Shown here in pieces: positions 53,589-63,725 of a stretch of 64,000 nt of DNA; position 1 is the first letter of the stretch, and every line of letters starts with the position of its first letter. The notes below the pieces were generated by a model that was not told the DNA's origin, did not search any database, and saw only the letters and a program-made list of their open reading frames with translations. Source of the stretch: Sphingobium sp. V4 (GTDB lineage: Bacteria > Pseudomonadota > Alphaproteobacteria > Sphingomonadales > Sphingomonadaceae); contig NZ_CP081001.1 in the NCBI RefSeq assembly GCF_029590555.1, positions 1,984,001 to 2,048,000 of the forward strand, given 5' to 3'. The translations under genes and the position numbers were made by a program.

Positions 53589-56236
53589 CAGAATTGGGTC
53601 CCTACATTGAAGGTGATGAGCTTGTTGTCGTCCCCTGGTTCCTTGAGCAGGGCCTTGGCGATGTCGATGCGGAACGGGCCGAAAGGCGAGTTCCAGTTGA
53701 CGCCGAAGCCCACCGACAGACGCGGCTTGAGCGTGTCGCCGAGATATTCTTCCACGAAATTGCCGCCGGCAAAGCTGTAGTTGACCGGACAGACCGGCGC
53801 ATAGGGCGTGCCGTCCGCCTTGACGGTCGTCCCCGATCCCGACGTCGGCGAGCAATAGCCGGCAAACTGGATCGTTTCGGGATTGCGCAGACCCGCTACA
53901 GCGCCGGCATCCATGAAGATCGAAGGGCGCAGGCCCATTTCGCGTGCACCCGAACCCAGCGGAATCTCCACCTCGGCGCGGGCGAGATAGTAGATCTTGC
54001 CGCCCAGCGCGTCGTCCGAGACATTGTTGTTGCTGTTGTTCTTGATGTAGTTGCCGGTGGCCGTGCCGTCGGAATCGGTTTCCGCCTGGAGGTAGAAGCG
54101 CTTCACGCGCGGACCGACACCGCGAATGTCGAAGCCCCGGAACTGCGGTTCGCCCAGGAAGAAGCGATCGACCAGACGGATCTTGTCCACCAGGTCGCCG
54201 GCCGCGTCGCGACGCTCGCCTTCCAGGCTGTGGATATAGCCGCCCTCGCCCGACAGCGAGAAGATGAAGCCGCTACCCAGCGGGAAATATTTGGCGGCGC
54301 TGATGCGGGTCTTCACATATTTGACGTCGCCCCCCAGCCCGGCAAAATCCTGGCTCAGCACGATATTATGGCCGCGCGTCGCCCGGATACGATTGTCGCG
54401 CGTATCGTAGATCAACGAATAGCCGAGCGAAGAGGTCGTGCGCTTGCCGATGGCGTCGCAGAGATAGCGGCCGGCCAGCAGCGGGTCGCATTCGGTATCG
54501 CCGTCGCCGTCCGTGTCGGAATAATAGGTGTCCTGATCCAGCGTCGTATTGTCGAAGTTCAGCTGATAGCGCAGCGCCAGCGACATATATTCGGTGATCG
54601 GCACGCCCGCGCGCAGCTGGAAGCCGGTCGACGTATTTTCATAGGTCGTGTCGCGGTCATTATTGGTCAGATAGCGGAAGCTGTTGAGGTCGCGGCGATA
54701 GATGTCGCCGCCCAGCGCGATATTCTTGTCCATGAAATAGGGTTCGGTGAAGCCCAGTTCGATGGATTTGGAATAGGCCGAATAATTGACCGAGGTGCGC
54801 AGTTCCTGACCCTTGCCGCGGAAGTTGCGCTGGGTGATCGATGCCGCGACGATGAAGCGCTCCAGCGACGAGAAACCCGCCGAGAGCGACAATTCGCCGG
54901 TCGATTTCTCCTGGACGTTGGTTTCCAGCACGATGCGGTCGGGCGCGGAGCCGGGCTTCTGCTCGATGTCCAGCTTTTCCTGGAAGAAGCCCAGCGAGTT
55001 GATGCGGTCCTTCGAGCGCTTGACCAGGAAACTGTTGAACGCGTCGCCTTCCGCCAGGCGGAATTCGCGGCGGACCACCTTGTCCTGCGTCAGCGTGTTG
55101 CCGTTGATGTCGACCCGCTCGACATAGACGCGCGGCGCGTTGGCGATACGGAAATTAATCCCCATCGTCAGCGATTCCTTGTCGCGGTTGAAATCCGGCG
55201 ACACGTCGGCGAAGGCATAGCCGAACAGGCCCGCCGTCTCGCTCAGCGTGTCGACCGTGTCCTCGACCTGCTTGGCATTGTACCAGTCGCCCTTCTTCAT
55301 CGGCAGGCGCTTGGTCAGGCTGTCCCCCGACAGGTCGCGAATGTCCGATTCGACCTTCACGTCGCCAAACTTGTAGCGGTCGCCTTCCTCGACGACATAG
55401 GTGATGATGAAGTCCTGCTTGTCGGGCGTCAGTTCCGCAACCGCGGAGATGACGCGGAAGTCGGCATAGCCTTCGGTCAGGTAGAATTGGCGCAGCTTCT
55501 GCTGGTCATAGGCCAGCCGGTCGGGATCATAGCTGGTGCCCGAGGAAAAGAGGCGGAACCAGCGCGACTGCTTCGTCACCATCTGGCTGCGCAGTTCGCC
55601 GTCCTTGAACTTGTCGTTGCCGATGATGTTGATCTGGCGGACCTTGGACTTGGGCCCTTCCGAGATTTCGAACACGATATCGACGCGGTTCTGGTCGAGC
55701 TGGACCATCTTCGGCTCGATCGTCGCGGCGAAGCGACCCTGGCGGCGATACAGCTCGACGATGCGGGCGACGTCGGCGCGCACCTTGGACCTGGTATAGA
55801 TCTGGCGCGGGGCCAGTTTTATTTCGGGACGGATCTTGTCGTCCTTCAGGCGCTTATTACCTTCCAGGACGATGCGGTTGATGACGGGGTTTTCCTTCAC
55901 CTCCACCGTCAGCGCGCCATTGTCGTTGCGGATCTGGACGTCGGCGAACAGCTCCGTCTCGTACAGGTCGCGCAGCGCCTGATCCAGGCTCTCCTGCGTG
56001 TAGGGCTGGCCGGTGCGCAGCTTGGTGTAGGAAAGGACGGTGTCCGGCTCCAGGCGCTGGGTGCCCGTTACCGCGACGCTGCGCACGGTGCCCTGCGGCG
56101 CGACGGCGGGCGCGGTTACGGCGGGCGCCGGGGCGGCGGCGTCCTGCGCCATGGCCGGGGCCATCGGCAGGCCCGCGATCATCGTCGTCGCCAACAGGGC
56201 CGCGACGACCGGGCGCTGCCTGTTGCTGCTGTTCAT
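53588..56236 (-). CDS. bamA: outer-membrane assembly factor BamA
   Basis: About 882 residues from the ATG at 56236; a GTG at 56254 would add six. Signal peptide to about AMAQ. Five POTRA domains begin with VRSVAVTGTQRLEPDTVLSY; a linker (LSLSAGFSSLERFIVAASIT) leads into the 16-strand barrel with VRGFDIRGVGPRVKRF-like RGF motif, ending in the C-terminal FNVGTQF. It is the core of the BAM complex with BamD (4001-4789). It lies between rseP and skp in the classical order. Confidence 0.98.
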   Translation of the reverse strand: MNSSNRQRPVVAALLATTMIAGLPMAPAMAQDAAAPAPAVTAPAVAPQGTVRSVAVTGTQRLEPDTVLSYTKLRTGQPYTQESLDQALRDLYETELFADVQIRNDNGALTVEVKENPVINRIVLEGNKRLKDDKIRPEIKLAPRQIYTRSKVRADVARIVELYRRQGRFAATIEPKMVQLDQNRVDIVFEISEGPKSKVRQINIIGNDKFKDGELRSQMVTKQSRWFRLFSSGTSYDPDRLAYDQQKLRQFYLTEGYADFRVISAVAELTPDKQDFIITYVVEEGDRYKFGDVKVESDIRDLSGDSLTKRLPMKKGDWYNAKQVEDTVDTLSETAGLFGYAFADVSPDFNRDKESLTMGINFRIANAPRVYVERVDINGNTLTQDKVVRREFRLAEGDAFNSFLVKRSKDRINSLGFFQEKLDIEQKPGSAPDRIVLETNVQEKSTGELSLSAGFSSLERFIVAASITQRNFRGKGQELRTSVNYSAYSKSIELGFTEPYFMDKNIALGGDIYRRDLNSFRYLTNNDRDTTYENTSTGFQLRAGVPITEYMSLALRYQLNFDNTTLDQDTYYSDTDGDGDTECDPLLAGRYLCDAIGKRTTSSLGYSLIYDTRDNRIRATRGHNIVLSQDFAGLGGDVKYVKTRISAAKYFPLGSGFIFSLSGEGGYIHSLEGERRDAAGDLVDKIRLVDRFFLGEPQFRGFDIRGVGPRVKRFYLQAETDSDGTATGNYIKNNSNNNVSDDALGGKIYYLARAEVEIPLGSGAREMGLRPSIFMDAGAVAGLRNPETIQFAGYCSPTSGSGTTVKADGTPYAPVCPVNYSFAGGNFVEEYLGDTLKPRLSVGFGVNWNSPFGPFRIDIAKALLKEPGDDNKLITFNVGTQF

Positions 56237-56323
56237 CGCTGTCACCCGCTTCACCTCAAACTCGAATAAAATGTTTCCGCCGCAACAGACGACGCCAAAC
56301 GGCGCTTCCCTGCCCGATGCGCG

Positions 56324-57457
56324 TCAGCCGATCAAGCCGGAGAGGCTCTTCCAAAGGCCGAAAGACGATAAATCGTTGAAAGTCACCAGCAGCATCATCG
56401 CCATCAGCAGCGCCAGACCCGACCGATAGGCCCATTCCTGGGCCGCTGCGCTCACCGGCCGCCGCTGCACCGCCTCGATCCCGTAAAAGAGCAGATGCCC
56501 GCCATCCAGCATGGGAATTGGCAAGAGATTGATGAACCCCAAGTTAATCGAGATGAGCGCGGCGAAGAAGATGAAGCTTTCCAGCCCCAGCGTCGCCGCC
56601 TGTCCCGACACCTGCGCGATCTTCAGCGGCCCGCCCAGTTCCTTCACCGACCGGCCGCCACCCAATATCTGGCCCAGCGTCTCGACCATGGTGCGGACGA
56701 TCTGCCCGGTCCGCTCGATCGCGACCACCGGCGCGCGCAACAGGCTGACCGGCTCGATCACCGGGGCGCCGGGCGCCAGGCCAAGCCGCCCGATATTGAA
56801 CCTGTTGCCGAACCCGTCATCCTCGCTGACGCTGCCGATCATGCCCTGCTTGACGATACGCTGGCCGGCACGGTCGATCACGATCTCGACCGGCTCGCCC
56901 GGCCGGATCTGGGCATAGAGGCGGATGTCGTCGAAGGTGGCCATCTCGCGGCCGCCCAGCGAGACGATGCGGTCGCCCGCGACGATGCCCGCCACCGCCG
57001 CCGCGCTGCCCGCCTGCACCTGCCCCGCCACCGCAGGCGTGCGGCTTTCGCCATGGACGAAGGCGAAGGTCGCCAGGATCAGGATCGCGAACAGGAAATT
57101 GATCGCCGGCCCCGCCGCGACGATCGCCGCGCGCTGCCACAGCGGCTTGGCGGGGAAGCTTTCCGCCCGTTCCTTCGCCGGCATTTCCAGCCAGGCCGGA
57201 TCGGTCATGCTCGCCGCGTTCATGTCGCCCTTGAAGCGGACATAGCCGCCCAGCGGCAGCGCCGCGACGCGCCAGCGGGTGCCACGCCGGTCCACCCAGG
57301 CGAACAGTTCCGGGCCGAAGCCGATGGAAAAGGCCTCCGCCTTCACCCCGCACCAGCGCCCGACCAGATAATGGCCCAGCTCATGCACGAAGACGAGCGG
57401 CCCTATGACCGCCACGAAGGCGAGCACGGTCATCAGGAAACCGGGATTCTGGATCAA
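56324..57457 (-). CDS. rseP: RIP-family zinc protease RseP
   Basis: 377 residues. Intramembrane site-2 protease: HELGH at residues 25-29 in the first membrane helix, then PDZ (GRIVSLGGREMATFDDIRLY), then the third-helix motif LPIPMLDGGHL carrying the zinc Asp. It cleaves anti-sigma factors after envelope stress; the substrate here is unknown. It starts by overlapping dxr by 4 bp and precedes bamA by 87 bp. Confidence 0.96.
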   Translation of the reverse strand: MIQNPGFLMTVLAFVAVIGPLVFVHELGHYLVGRWCGVKAEAFSIGFGPELFAWVDRRGTRWRVAALPLGGYVRFKGDMNAASMTDPAWLEMPAKERAESFPAKPLWQRAAIVAAGPAINFLFAILILATFAFVHGESRTPAVAGQVQAGSAAAVAGIVAGDRIVSLGGREMATFDDIRLYAQIRPGEPVEIVIDRAGQRIVKQGMIGSVSEDDGFGNRFNIGRLGLAPGAPVIEPVSLLRAPVVAIERTGQIVRTMVETLGQILGGGRSVKELGGPLKIAQVSGQAATLGLESFIFFAALISINLGFINLLPIPMLDGGHLLFYGIEAVQRRPVSAAAQEWAYRSGLALLMAMMLLVTFNDLSSFGLWKSLSGLIG

Positions 57458-58611
57458 GCCGTCAATCTTTCCATCACTTCGCGCGCCTGTCGGCGCGCCT
57501 GCGCGTCGGCGGCCAGCACATCATCGATCGCCGATGGCCGTGCCGCGCTATAACGCTCCAACACATCCTCCACAATCATGGCAATATCAAGGAAGCCGAT
57601 GCGGCCGTCCAGGAAGGCCGCGACCGCGACCTCGTTGGCGGCATTGAGGATGGCAGGTGCCGCGCCGCCCTCGGTCGCCGCCGCGCGGGCCAGGCGAAGG
57701 GCAGGAAAGCGTATCGGATCAGGCGCTTCGAAGTCGAGCCTGCCGATCCGCGCGAGGTCGAGCGGCTGGCAGGGCGTCGCGATCCGGTCGGGCCAGGCGA
57801 GCGCATGGGCGATGGGGATACGCATATCGGGCGAACCGAGCTGTGCCAGCGTCGAACAGTCGCGATATTCGACCATCGAATGGATCACCGACTGGGGGTG
57901 GACCAATATCTCGATCCGGTCCAGCCCGACCGGGAAGAGATAGGCCGCCTCGATCAGCTCCAGCCCCTTGTTCATCATCGTCGCGCTGTCGACGCTTATC
58001 TTCGCGCCCATCGACCAGTTGGGATGGGCCACCGCCTGGGCCGGGGTGATGTCAGCCATCTCGGCCCGGCTACGGGTGCGGAACGGGCCGCCGCTGGCAG
58101 TCAGGATGATCCTGGAGACGGTATCCAGGCTGCTGCCTGCAAGGCACTGGAAGATAGCATTATGTTCGCTGTCCACCGGCAGCAATGTCGCGCCCGCGTC
58201 GCGCGCCGCCTTCATCATCAGCCCGCCGGCCGATACGAGCGATTCCTTGTTGGCCAGCGCCACCGTGCCGCCAGCCTTGAGCGCCGCCATGGTCGGCTTG
58301 AGCCCCGCGCAGCCAACGATCGACGCCATCGTCCAGTCCGCGCCGCGCGCCGCCGCCTCGACCAGCGCATCCTCGCCCGCCGCCGCCTCGATCCCCGAAC
58401 CGGCCAGCGCGTCCTTTAGCGCGCCGTAGAGCCGCTCCTGCCCGATCACCGCGACCTGTGCGCCCGTCGCGCGCGCCTGCGCCGCCAAACCGTCCACATC
58501 GCTGTTGGCGGTCAGCGCGACGACGCGATAGGCATCGGGATCGCGCCGGACGAGGTCCAGCGTCGACAGGCCGACCGATCCGGTGGCGCCAAAGATCGAA
58601 ACGTTCTTCAT
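57454..58611 (-). CDS. dxr: 1-deoxy-D-xylulose 5-phosphate reductoisomerase
   Basis: 385 residues from the ATG at 58611 (MKNVSIFGATGSVGLSTLDL). It makes MEP, the second step of the non-mevalonate isoprenoid pathway that feeds IspA and UppS. The NADPH-binding GATGSVG, the metal and substrate motif LLPVDSEHNAIFQCL and the flexible loop NWSMGAKISVDSAT are present. It overlaps cdsA upstream and rseP downstream by 4 bp each. Confidence 0.97.
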   Translation of the reverse strand: MKNVSIFGATGSVGLSTLDLVRRDPDAYRVVALTANSDVDGLAAQARATGAQVAVIGQERLYGALKDALAGSGIEAAAGEDALVEAAARGADWTMASIVGCAGLKPTMAALKAGGTVALANKESLVSAGGLMMKAARDAGATLLPVDSEHNAIFQCLAGSSLDTVSRIILTASGGPFRTRSRAEMADITPAQAVAHPNWSMGAKISVDSATMMNKGLELIEAAYLFPVGLDRIEILVHPQSVIHSMVEYRDCSTLAQLGSPDMRIPIAHALAWPDRIATPCQPLDLARIGRLDFEAPDPIRFPALRLARAAATEGGAAPAILNAANEVAVAAFLDGRIGFLDIAMIVEDVLERYSAARPSAIDDVLAADAQARRQAREVMERLTA

Positions 58612-59387
58612 CCGCCCTGCCCCAGCACAAGATAGATCAGGGCCGCGAGCGGCGCGGCGGCGACCACGCCGTCCAGCCGGTCCATCACCCCGCCATGGCC
58701 CGGCAGCAGCGTGCCGCTGTCCTTCACGCCCGCCCGCCGCTTCATATGGCTTTCCAGCAGGTCGCCCAGCTGCGCCGCCACCGCCAGCAGCCCGCTCGCC
58801 GCCGCCAGCTGGATCGGCAGGCCCGCGAAGCGGTGCAGCAGGAAACCCAGCACCAGCGCCGCCAGCACGCCGCCAGCCAGCCCCGACCAGGTCTTGGACG
58901 GGCTGATGCGCGGCGCCAGCTTCGGTCCGCCAATCGAACGGCCGGCGAAATAGGCGCCGATGTCGGTCGCCCACACCAAGGACAGCGCCCAGAAGGCGAG
59001 CAGCAAGCCATAGGCATAGGGTTGTTCCGCCCGCAGGAACTGGAGCGCGGTGATCGGCACGCAGATATAGGGGATGCCGAGCGCCAGCTTCATGTTGCGG
59101 CTGGTGAAGGCCACGAAGAAGAAGCCCGCCGCCCCGGCCATCAGCACCGGCCAGTCGATCCCGGCCGCCAGCGGACAGAGCAGCGCCAGCGGGATCGACA
59201 CGGCGAACATCGCCGCCTTGCGCTGGTCTGCGCTCGCGCCGGTCAGGTCGCCCCATTCGCCTTGCATCAGCACGCCCGCCACCACCAGCAGCAGCCAGAA
59301 CAGCAGTCCGCCCGCCAGCAGCGCGCCGAGCGCCACCGCGATCAGCGCGACGCCGACAATGGTGCGGGTGCGCAATTCGCTCGTCAT
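58608..59387 (-). CDS. cdsA: phosphatidate cytidylyltransferase
   Basis: 259 residues, about eight membrane helices. It makes CDP-diacylglycerol for all phospholipids. The family signature near the C-terminus is SKTWSGLAGGVLAALVLGF with KRRAGVKDSGTLLPGHGGVMDR. It begins 4 bp after the uppS stop and shares ATGA with dxr, so it is part of one tightly packed transcript. Confidence 0.95.
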   Translation of the reverse strand: MTSELRTRTIVGVALIAVALGALLAGGLLFWLLLVVAGVLMQGEWGDLTGASADQRKAAMFAVSIPLALLCPLAAGIDWPVLMAGAAGFFFVAFTSRNMKLALGIPYICVPITALQFLRAEQPYAYGLLLAFWALSLVWATDIGAYFAGRSIGGPKLAPRISPSKTWSGLAGGVLAALVLGFLLHRFAGLPIQLAAASGLLAVAAQLGDLLESHMKRRAGVKDSGTLLPGHGGVMDRLDGVVAAAPLAALIYLVLGQGG

Positions 59388-59391
59388 AGGA

Positions 59392-60132
59392 TCACAATCC
59401 GCCGAACCGGCGGTCCCTCAGGCGGAAGGCGTCCAGCGCCTGCCCCAACGCGCGCCCGTCAAAGTCGGGCCACAGCATGTCGGTGAAATACAGCTCGGCA
59501 TAGGCCGCCTGCCACAGCATGAAATTGCTGAGCCGCTGCTCTCCGGAGGTCCGGATCAGCAGGTCGAGCGGCGGCAGGTCGGCGGTGTCCAGTTCGGCGT
59601 CGATCGCGGCGATGCCAATATCCTGCGCCGCCAGTTCCCCCTTTGCCACCCGATCGGCCAGCCGCTGCGCCGCGCGCACCATCTCGTCCTGGGCGCCATA
59701 GTTGAGCGCGATCGCGATCACCGGGCCGCTGTTGGCCGCGGTGCGCGCCATCGCATTCTCGATCAGTTCGACCAGCGCGGGTTCGAGCGCGCGATAATTG
59801 CCGATCACCCGCAACCGCACCCCATTGGCGTGGAACTCGTCCAGGTCCGACTGGATGAAATGGCGCAGCAGCCCCATCAGGTCCGACACCTCGGTCGCCG
59901 GCCGCTTCCAGTTCTCCGACGAGAAGGCGTAGAGTGTGAGGCATTCGAGGCCCATCTCCTGCGCCGCGCGCGCTACACGGCGCACCGCCTCCACGCCGGC
60001 GCGATGGCCGGCGATGCGGGGCAGCAGCCTTTTCTTCGCCCAGCGGCCATTGCCGTCCATGATAATGGCGACATGACGCGCGCCATGGGCCGGCGCGGCG
60101 CTGGGCAGATCGGACTTGGCTTGTGTGGCCAT
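59392..60132 (-). CDS. uppS: undecaprenyl diphosphate synthase (di-trans,poly-cis)
   Basis: 246 residues from the ATG at 60132. It builds the C55 carrier lipid for peptidoglycan. The catalytic region is HVAIIMDGNGRWAKKR (Asp26), followed by GHRAGVEAVRR, LYAFSSENWKRP and the C-terminal IRTSGEQRLSNFMLWQ. The frame is open upstream over frr sequence but without similarity. It follows frr by 44 bp. Confidence 0.97.
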   Translation of the reverse strand: MATQAKSDLPSAAPAHGARHVAIIMDGNGRWAKKRLLPRIAGHRAGVEAVRRVARAAQEMGLECLTLYAFSSENWKRPATEVSDLMGLLRHFIQSDLDEFHANGVRLRVIGNYRALEPALVELIENAMARTAANSGPVIAIALNYGAQDEMVRAAQRLADRVAKGELAAQDIGIAAIDAELDTADLPPLDLLIRTSGEQRLSNFMLWQAAYAELYFTDMLWPDFDGRALGQALDAFRLRDRRFGGL

Positions 60133-60176
60133 CAGAAGGACATGCGTGCTTTGGCCGCGAAAGGAAAGCCCCCGGC

Positions 60177-60734
60177 TTACTGGCCGAGGATTTCCTTTTC
60201 CTTCGCGCTCGCCGCCGCATCGATATCCGCGATGGTGGCGTCGGTCAGCTTCTGGACTTCGGTTTCCAGCCGCTTGCGCTCGTCTTCGCTGATCTCGCCC
60301 TTCTTTTCGTCGGTCTTCAGGCTGTCCATGCCATCGCGGCGGACGTTGCGCACGGCGACGCGGGCGCCTTCGGCATATTTGCTGGCGAGCTTGGCCAGTT
60401 CCTTGCGGCGCTCCTCGGTCAGGTCGGGGATCGGCAGGCGCAGCGTCTGACCGTCGACGATGGGGTTGAGGCCCAGGCCCGCCGAGCGGATCGCCTTGTC
60501 GCACGGGCCGACATTGCTCTTGTCCCACACCTGGACCGACAACATGCGCGGTTCGGGCGCGGAGACGGTCGCGACCTGGTTCAGCGGCATGTGCGCGCCA
60601 TAGACCTCGACCGTCACCGGATCGAGCAGCTGGATGTTGGCGCGGCCGGTGCGCAGGCCCGACAGGTCGCCCTTCAGCGATTCGAGCGCCCCCGCCATGC
60701 GGCGTTCGAGGTCGGCTTTGTTATATTGCGGCAT
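60177..60734 (-). CDS. frr: ribosome recycling factor
   Basis: 185 residues. With EF-G it splits post-termination ribosomes. Domain I carries [20 protein letters not shown] and the C-terminal helix [20 protein letters not shown]; a three-helix bundle is evident. It lies 7 bp after pyrH, the universal order in proteobacteria. Confidence 0.98.
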   Translation of the reverse strand: MPQYNKADLERRMAGALESLKGDLSGLRTGRANIQLLDPVTVEVYGAHMPLNQVATVSAPEPRMLSVQVWDKSNVGPCDKAIRSAGLGLNPIVDGQTLRLPIPDLTEERRKELAKLASKYAEGARVAVRNVRRDGMDSLKTDEKKGEISEDERKRLETEVQKLTDATIADIDAAASAKEKEILGQ

Positions 60735-60741
60735 GATCTTC

Positions 60742-61467
60742 TCAACGCTCCTGATTTTTCACGATCGTCGCGACACCCTGCCCGGCCAGCACGGTCGCCA
60801 GATTGCCGGTTTCGCGGATGTTGAACACGACGATGGGGATATTATTCTCGCGGCACAACGCGATGGCGCTGGCGTCCATGACCTTGAGGTTATCGTTCAG
60901 CACCTGGTCGAAGCTGATCTCGTCATAGCGGACGGCATCGGCCACCTGCTTGGGATCAGCATTGTAGACGCCATCGACGCTGGTGCCCTTGAACAGCGCG
61001 TCGCAGTTCATTTCGGCCGCGCGCAGCGCCGCAGTGGTGTCGGTGGTGAAGAAGGGGCTGCCCGTGCCCGCCGCGAAGATGACGATCCGGCCCTTCTCCA
61101 TATGGCGCTCGGCCTTGCGGCGGATGTAAGGCTCGCACACCGACGCCATCGGGATCGCCGACTGGACGCGGGTGTCATAACCCAGCTTTTCCAGCGCATT
61201 CTGCACCGCCAGCGCGTTCATGACGGTGGCCAGCATTCCCATATAATCGGCGCTCGCCCGGTCGAACCCCTTGGCCGCGCCGGCAAGGCCGCGAAAGATA
61301 TTGCCGCCGCCCACGACCACGCACAGCTCGAAGCCGGCATCCTTGGCCGCGGCGATCTCACCCGCGACACGGGCCACGGTTTCCGGCTCGATGCCGAACT
61401 GCCCCTGCCCCATCAGCACTTCGCCGGACAATTTCAACAGGATGCGCTTGTAGGCGGGCCGGGTCAT
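60742..61467 (-). CDS. pyrH: UMP kinase
   Basis: 241 residues from the ATG at 61467 ([20 protein letters not shown]). It phosphorylates UMP to UDP and is allosterically controlled by GTP/UTP. Motifs: [21 protein letters not shown], and [24 protein letters not shown] at 61476 has a better-placed AAGGA than the ATG, so three extra residues (MPR) are possible. Upstream is a 230-bp gap to tsf. Confidence 0.96.
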   Translation of the reverse strand: MTRPAYKRILLKLSGEVLMGQGQFGIEPETVARVAGEIAAAKDAGFELCVVVGGGNIFRGLAGAAKGFDRASADYMGMLATVMNALAVQNALEKLGYDTRVQSAIPMASVCEPYIRRKAERHMEKGRIVIFAAGTGSPFFTTDTTAALRAAEMNCDALFKGTSVDGVYNADPKQVADAVRYDEISFDQVLNDNLKVMDASAIALCRENNIPIVVFNIRETGNLATVLAGQGVATIVKNQER

Positions 61468-61640
61468 GCGGGGCAAGAATCCTTATAAGTGGCAGGGAAA
61501 GCGGCCGGACATTAGAGGGGCGAAACCGGGATGCCAAGGGGCGTTTGTCGCCGACAGCGCCCTCTTCATAGGGAAAGGTCCGGCAACGCCGCAAGGCCGG
61601 GGTGGGCAACCGACGCCGCCGACGAATAGCGCCAACGAAA

Positions 61641-61667
61641 AAGGGGCGCCCCTTGAGGACGCCCCTT
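61641..61667 (-). terminator. terminator-like hairpin after tsf
   Basis: AAGGGGCG (61641-61648) pairs with CGCCCCTT (61660-61667) across an 11-nt loop, with TTTCG next on the minus strand. It lies 30 bp after the tsf stop. The following stretch to 61500 has a degraded GGCCGGGGTGGGC repeat-like segment (about 61596-61609) and no gene. Confidence 0.65.
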
Positions 61668-61697
61668 CCCTTTTCCGTACCGCTTGCGCGGGGGCGA

Positions 61698-62624
61698 TCA
61701 GACGCCGGCGGCCGCCGCGACTTCCGCCGCGAAGTCGCTGACTTCCTTCTCGATGCCTTCGCCCAGCTGGAAGCGGACATAGTTCTTCAGCGTGATCGAC
61801 GCGCCGGCATCCTTGGCGGCCTTGGCGACGACGTCGGCGACCGGCGTCTTGTTGTCCATCACGAACAGCTGCGACAGCAGGGCCTGTTCCTTGGCGAACT
61901 TGGCGACCGCGCCATCGACCATCTTGGCGACGATTTCGGCGGGCTTGCCCGATTCGGCGGCCTTTTCGGCAGCGATGGCACGTTCACGCTCCAGCAGCGC
62001 CGGGTCGATGTCGGCGGCCGACAGCGCCAGCGGGAAAGCGGCGGCGATGTGCATGGCCAGCTGCTTGCCCAGCGGCTCCAGAACGTCGGCGGGCGCATTG
62101 CCTTCCAGCGCGACGAGCACGCCGATCTTGCCCAGGCCCGGCGCGGCCGCGTTGTGGACGTAGGGAACGACGACGCCTTCGGTCACTTCGACATGGGCGA
62201 CGCGACGGACATTCTGGTTCTCGCCGATGGTCGCGATGTTGGCGACCAGCTTTTCGGCGACGGTGCCGCCCGACGGATAGGCGGCAGCCGACAGCGCCTC
62301 GGCATCGGCCGCGCCGGTTTCCAGCGCGACGGCCGAAACGGTGCGAACGAAGTCCTGGAACTGTTCGTTCTTGGCAACGAAGTCGGTTTCGCTGTTCACT
62401 TCGACCGCGACGCCCTTGGTGCCGGCGACGACGACGCCGACCAGGCCTTCAGCGGCGGTGCGGCTCGACTTCTTCTGCGCGGCGGCGAGCCCCTTGGCAC
62501 GCAGCCAGTCGGTCGCAGCCTCGATGTCGCCATTGGCTTCGGTGAGCGCCTTCTTGCAGTCCATCATGCCCGCGCCCGAACGGTCGCGCAGTTCCTTGAC
62601 GGCGGCAGCGGTAATCTCGGCCAT
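61698..62624 (-). CDS. tsf: elongation factor Ts
   Basis: 308 residues. It is the nucleotide-exchange factor for EF-Tu. It opens [20 protein letters not shown] with [20 protein letters not shown] and ends with the usual coiled and C-terminal modules. It follows rpsB by 111 bp containing a GC hairpin, and is cotranscribed with it in most bacteria. Confidence 0.98.
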   Translation of the reverse strand: MAEITAAAVKELRDRSGAGMMDCKKALTEANGDIEAATDWLRAKGLAAAQKKSSRTAAEGLVGVVVAGTKGVAVEVNSETDFVAKNEQFQDFVRTVSAVALETGAADAEALSAAAYPSGGTVAEKLVANIATIGENQNVRRVAHVEVTEGVVVPYVHNAAAPGLGKIGVLVALEGNAPADVLEPLGKQLAMHIAAAFPLALSAADIDPALLERERAIAAEKAAESGKPAEIVAKMVDGAVAKFAKEQALLSQLFVMDNKTPVADVVAKAAKDAGASITLKNYVRFQLGEGIEKEVSDFAAEVAAAAGV

Positions 62625-62677
62625 GTTTCGGCTCCTAATAGTGGATGTTTCAAATAAGCGAGGCTTAGACAGGCGTT

Positions 62678-62704
62678 AGGGCGCGTCCCCGAAGAGCGCG
62701 CCCT
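62678..62704 (-). other. hairpin between rpsB and tsf
   Basis: AGGGCGCG (62678-62685) pairs with CGCGCCCT (62697-62704). There is no T-tract, so it is more likely a partial attenuator or processing site than an end of transcription; it could tune tsf relative to rpsB. Confidence 0.55.
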
Positions 62705-62735
62705 AGCCTGTCATTCTTGCAGTCTTGCGACGCTG

Positions 62736-63494
62736 TTAGGCTTCGGCGACGACCTCTTCGGCCATCGGCTCGTCCAGCGCGCCCAGATCGACGCCCGAAG
62801 CCTGCTGCGCACCACGGTTGCCCTTGGTGGCGGCGGCGGCAATGGCGTCGCAGTAGAGGCGGATGGCGCGGCTGGCGTCGTCATTCGCCGGAACCGGGAA
62901 GGCGATGCCGTCGGGCGAGACGTTCGAATCGAGGATCGCGACGACCGGGATGCCCAGCGTGTTGGCTTCCTTGATCGCCAGTTCTTCCTTGTTGGCGTCG
63001 ATCACGAACATGACATCGGGGATGCCGTTCATGTCGCGGATGCCACCCAGCGACAGTTCCAGCTTCTCGCGCTCGCGGGTCATCTGGAGGACTTCCTTCT
63101 TGGTGAAGCCGTGGGTGTCGCCCGACAGCTTTTCCTCGAGGGTCTTCAGGCGCTTGATCGAACCCGAAATGGTCTTCCAGTTGGTGAGCATACCGCCCAG
63201 CCAGCGATGGTTGACGAAGTGCTGGCCCGACTTGCGGGCAGCGTCCGCGATCGGATCCTGCGCCTGGCGCTTGGTGCCCACGAACAGCACCTTGCCGCCG
63301 GCGGCGACGGTCGCCGACACGAAGTCGAGCGCGCGGCCGAACAGCGGCACGGTCTGCGACAGGTCAAGGATGTGGATGCCGTTGCGCTCGCCGAAGATGT
63401 ACGGCTTCATGCGCGGGTTCCAGCGGTGGGTCTGGTGGCCGAAATGGGCGCCAGCCTCGATCAATTGGTGCATGGTGACGACAGGTGCCGCCAT
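62736..63494 (-). CDS. rpsB: 30S ribosomal protein S2 (uS2)
   Basis: 252 residues ([20 protein letters not shown]). It joins the 30S subunit late in assembly. The conserved [20 protein letters not shown] and [16 protein letters not shown] are intact. The acidic C-terminal tail ([11 protein letters not shown]) is common in alphaproteobacteria. It is the first gene of the rpsB-tsf pair; its promoter must lie in 63495-63650, back to back with the LexA-box promoter. Confidence 0.98.
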   Translation of the reverse strand: MAAPVVTMHQLIEAGAHFGHQTHRWNPRMKPYIFGERNGIHILDLSQTVPLFGRALDFVSATVAAGGKVLFVGTKRQAQDPIADAARKSGQHFVNHRWLGGMLTNWKTISGSIKRLKTLEEKLSGDTHGFTKKEVLQMTREREKLELSLGGIRDMNGIPDVMFVIDANKEELAIKEANTLGIPVVAILDSNVSPDGIAFPVPANDDASRAIRLYCDAIAAAATKGNRGAQQASGVDLGALDEPMAEEVVAEA

Positions 63495-63631
63495 AATATT
63501 TCTCCTTCCGGTTGCTACCTCTGGGAATCAGGAACCCGCCAAGACCTTCAAGGCCGGACAAGGCACCGGATATGTCGATTCCCATGTGGAATGGGCGCGC
63601 ACTTAGACGCGAAAAAAAGCAAATGCAAGGG

Positions 63632-63666
63632 TTGACGCCGTTCTTCCATGAGAACATAAAGGGAAC
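63632..63666 (+). promoter_or_regulatory. LexA-controlled promoter (SOS box GAAC-N7-GAAC)
   Basis: TTGACG (63632-63637), a 17-bp spacer, and CATAAA (63655-63660) form a sigma-70-type promoter. GAAC (63652-63655), seven bases and GAAC (63663-63666) form the alphaproteobacterial LexA box (GTTC-N7-GTTC on the other strand), lying over the -10 where LexA would repress. A third GAAC lies 5 bp further on (63672-63675). The next gene on this strand is the small membrane protein at 63726-63977. Confidence 0.78.
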
Positions 63667-63725
63667 AGACGGAACAAATACGGTCAACCGCCGTTCATGC
63701 CGTCATAGTGAGCCATGCCGTGCAA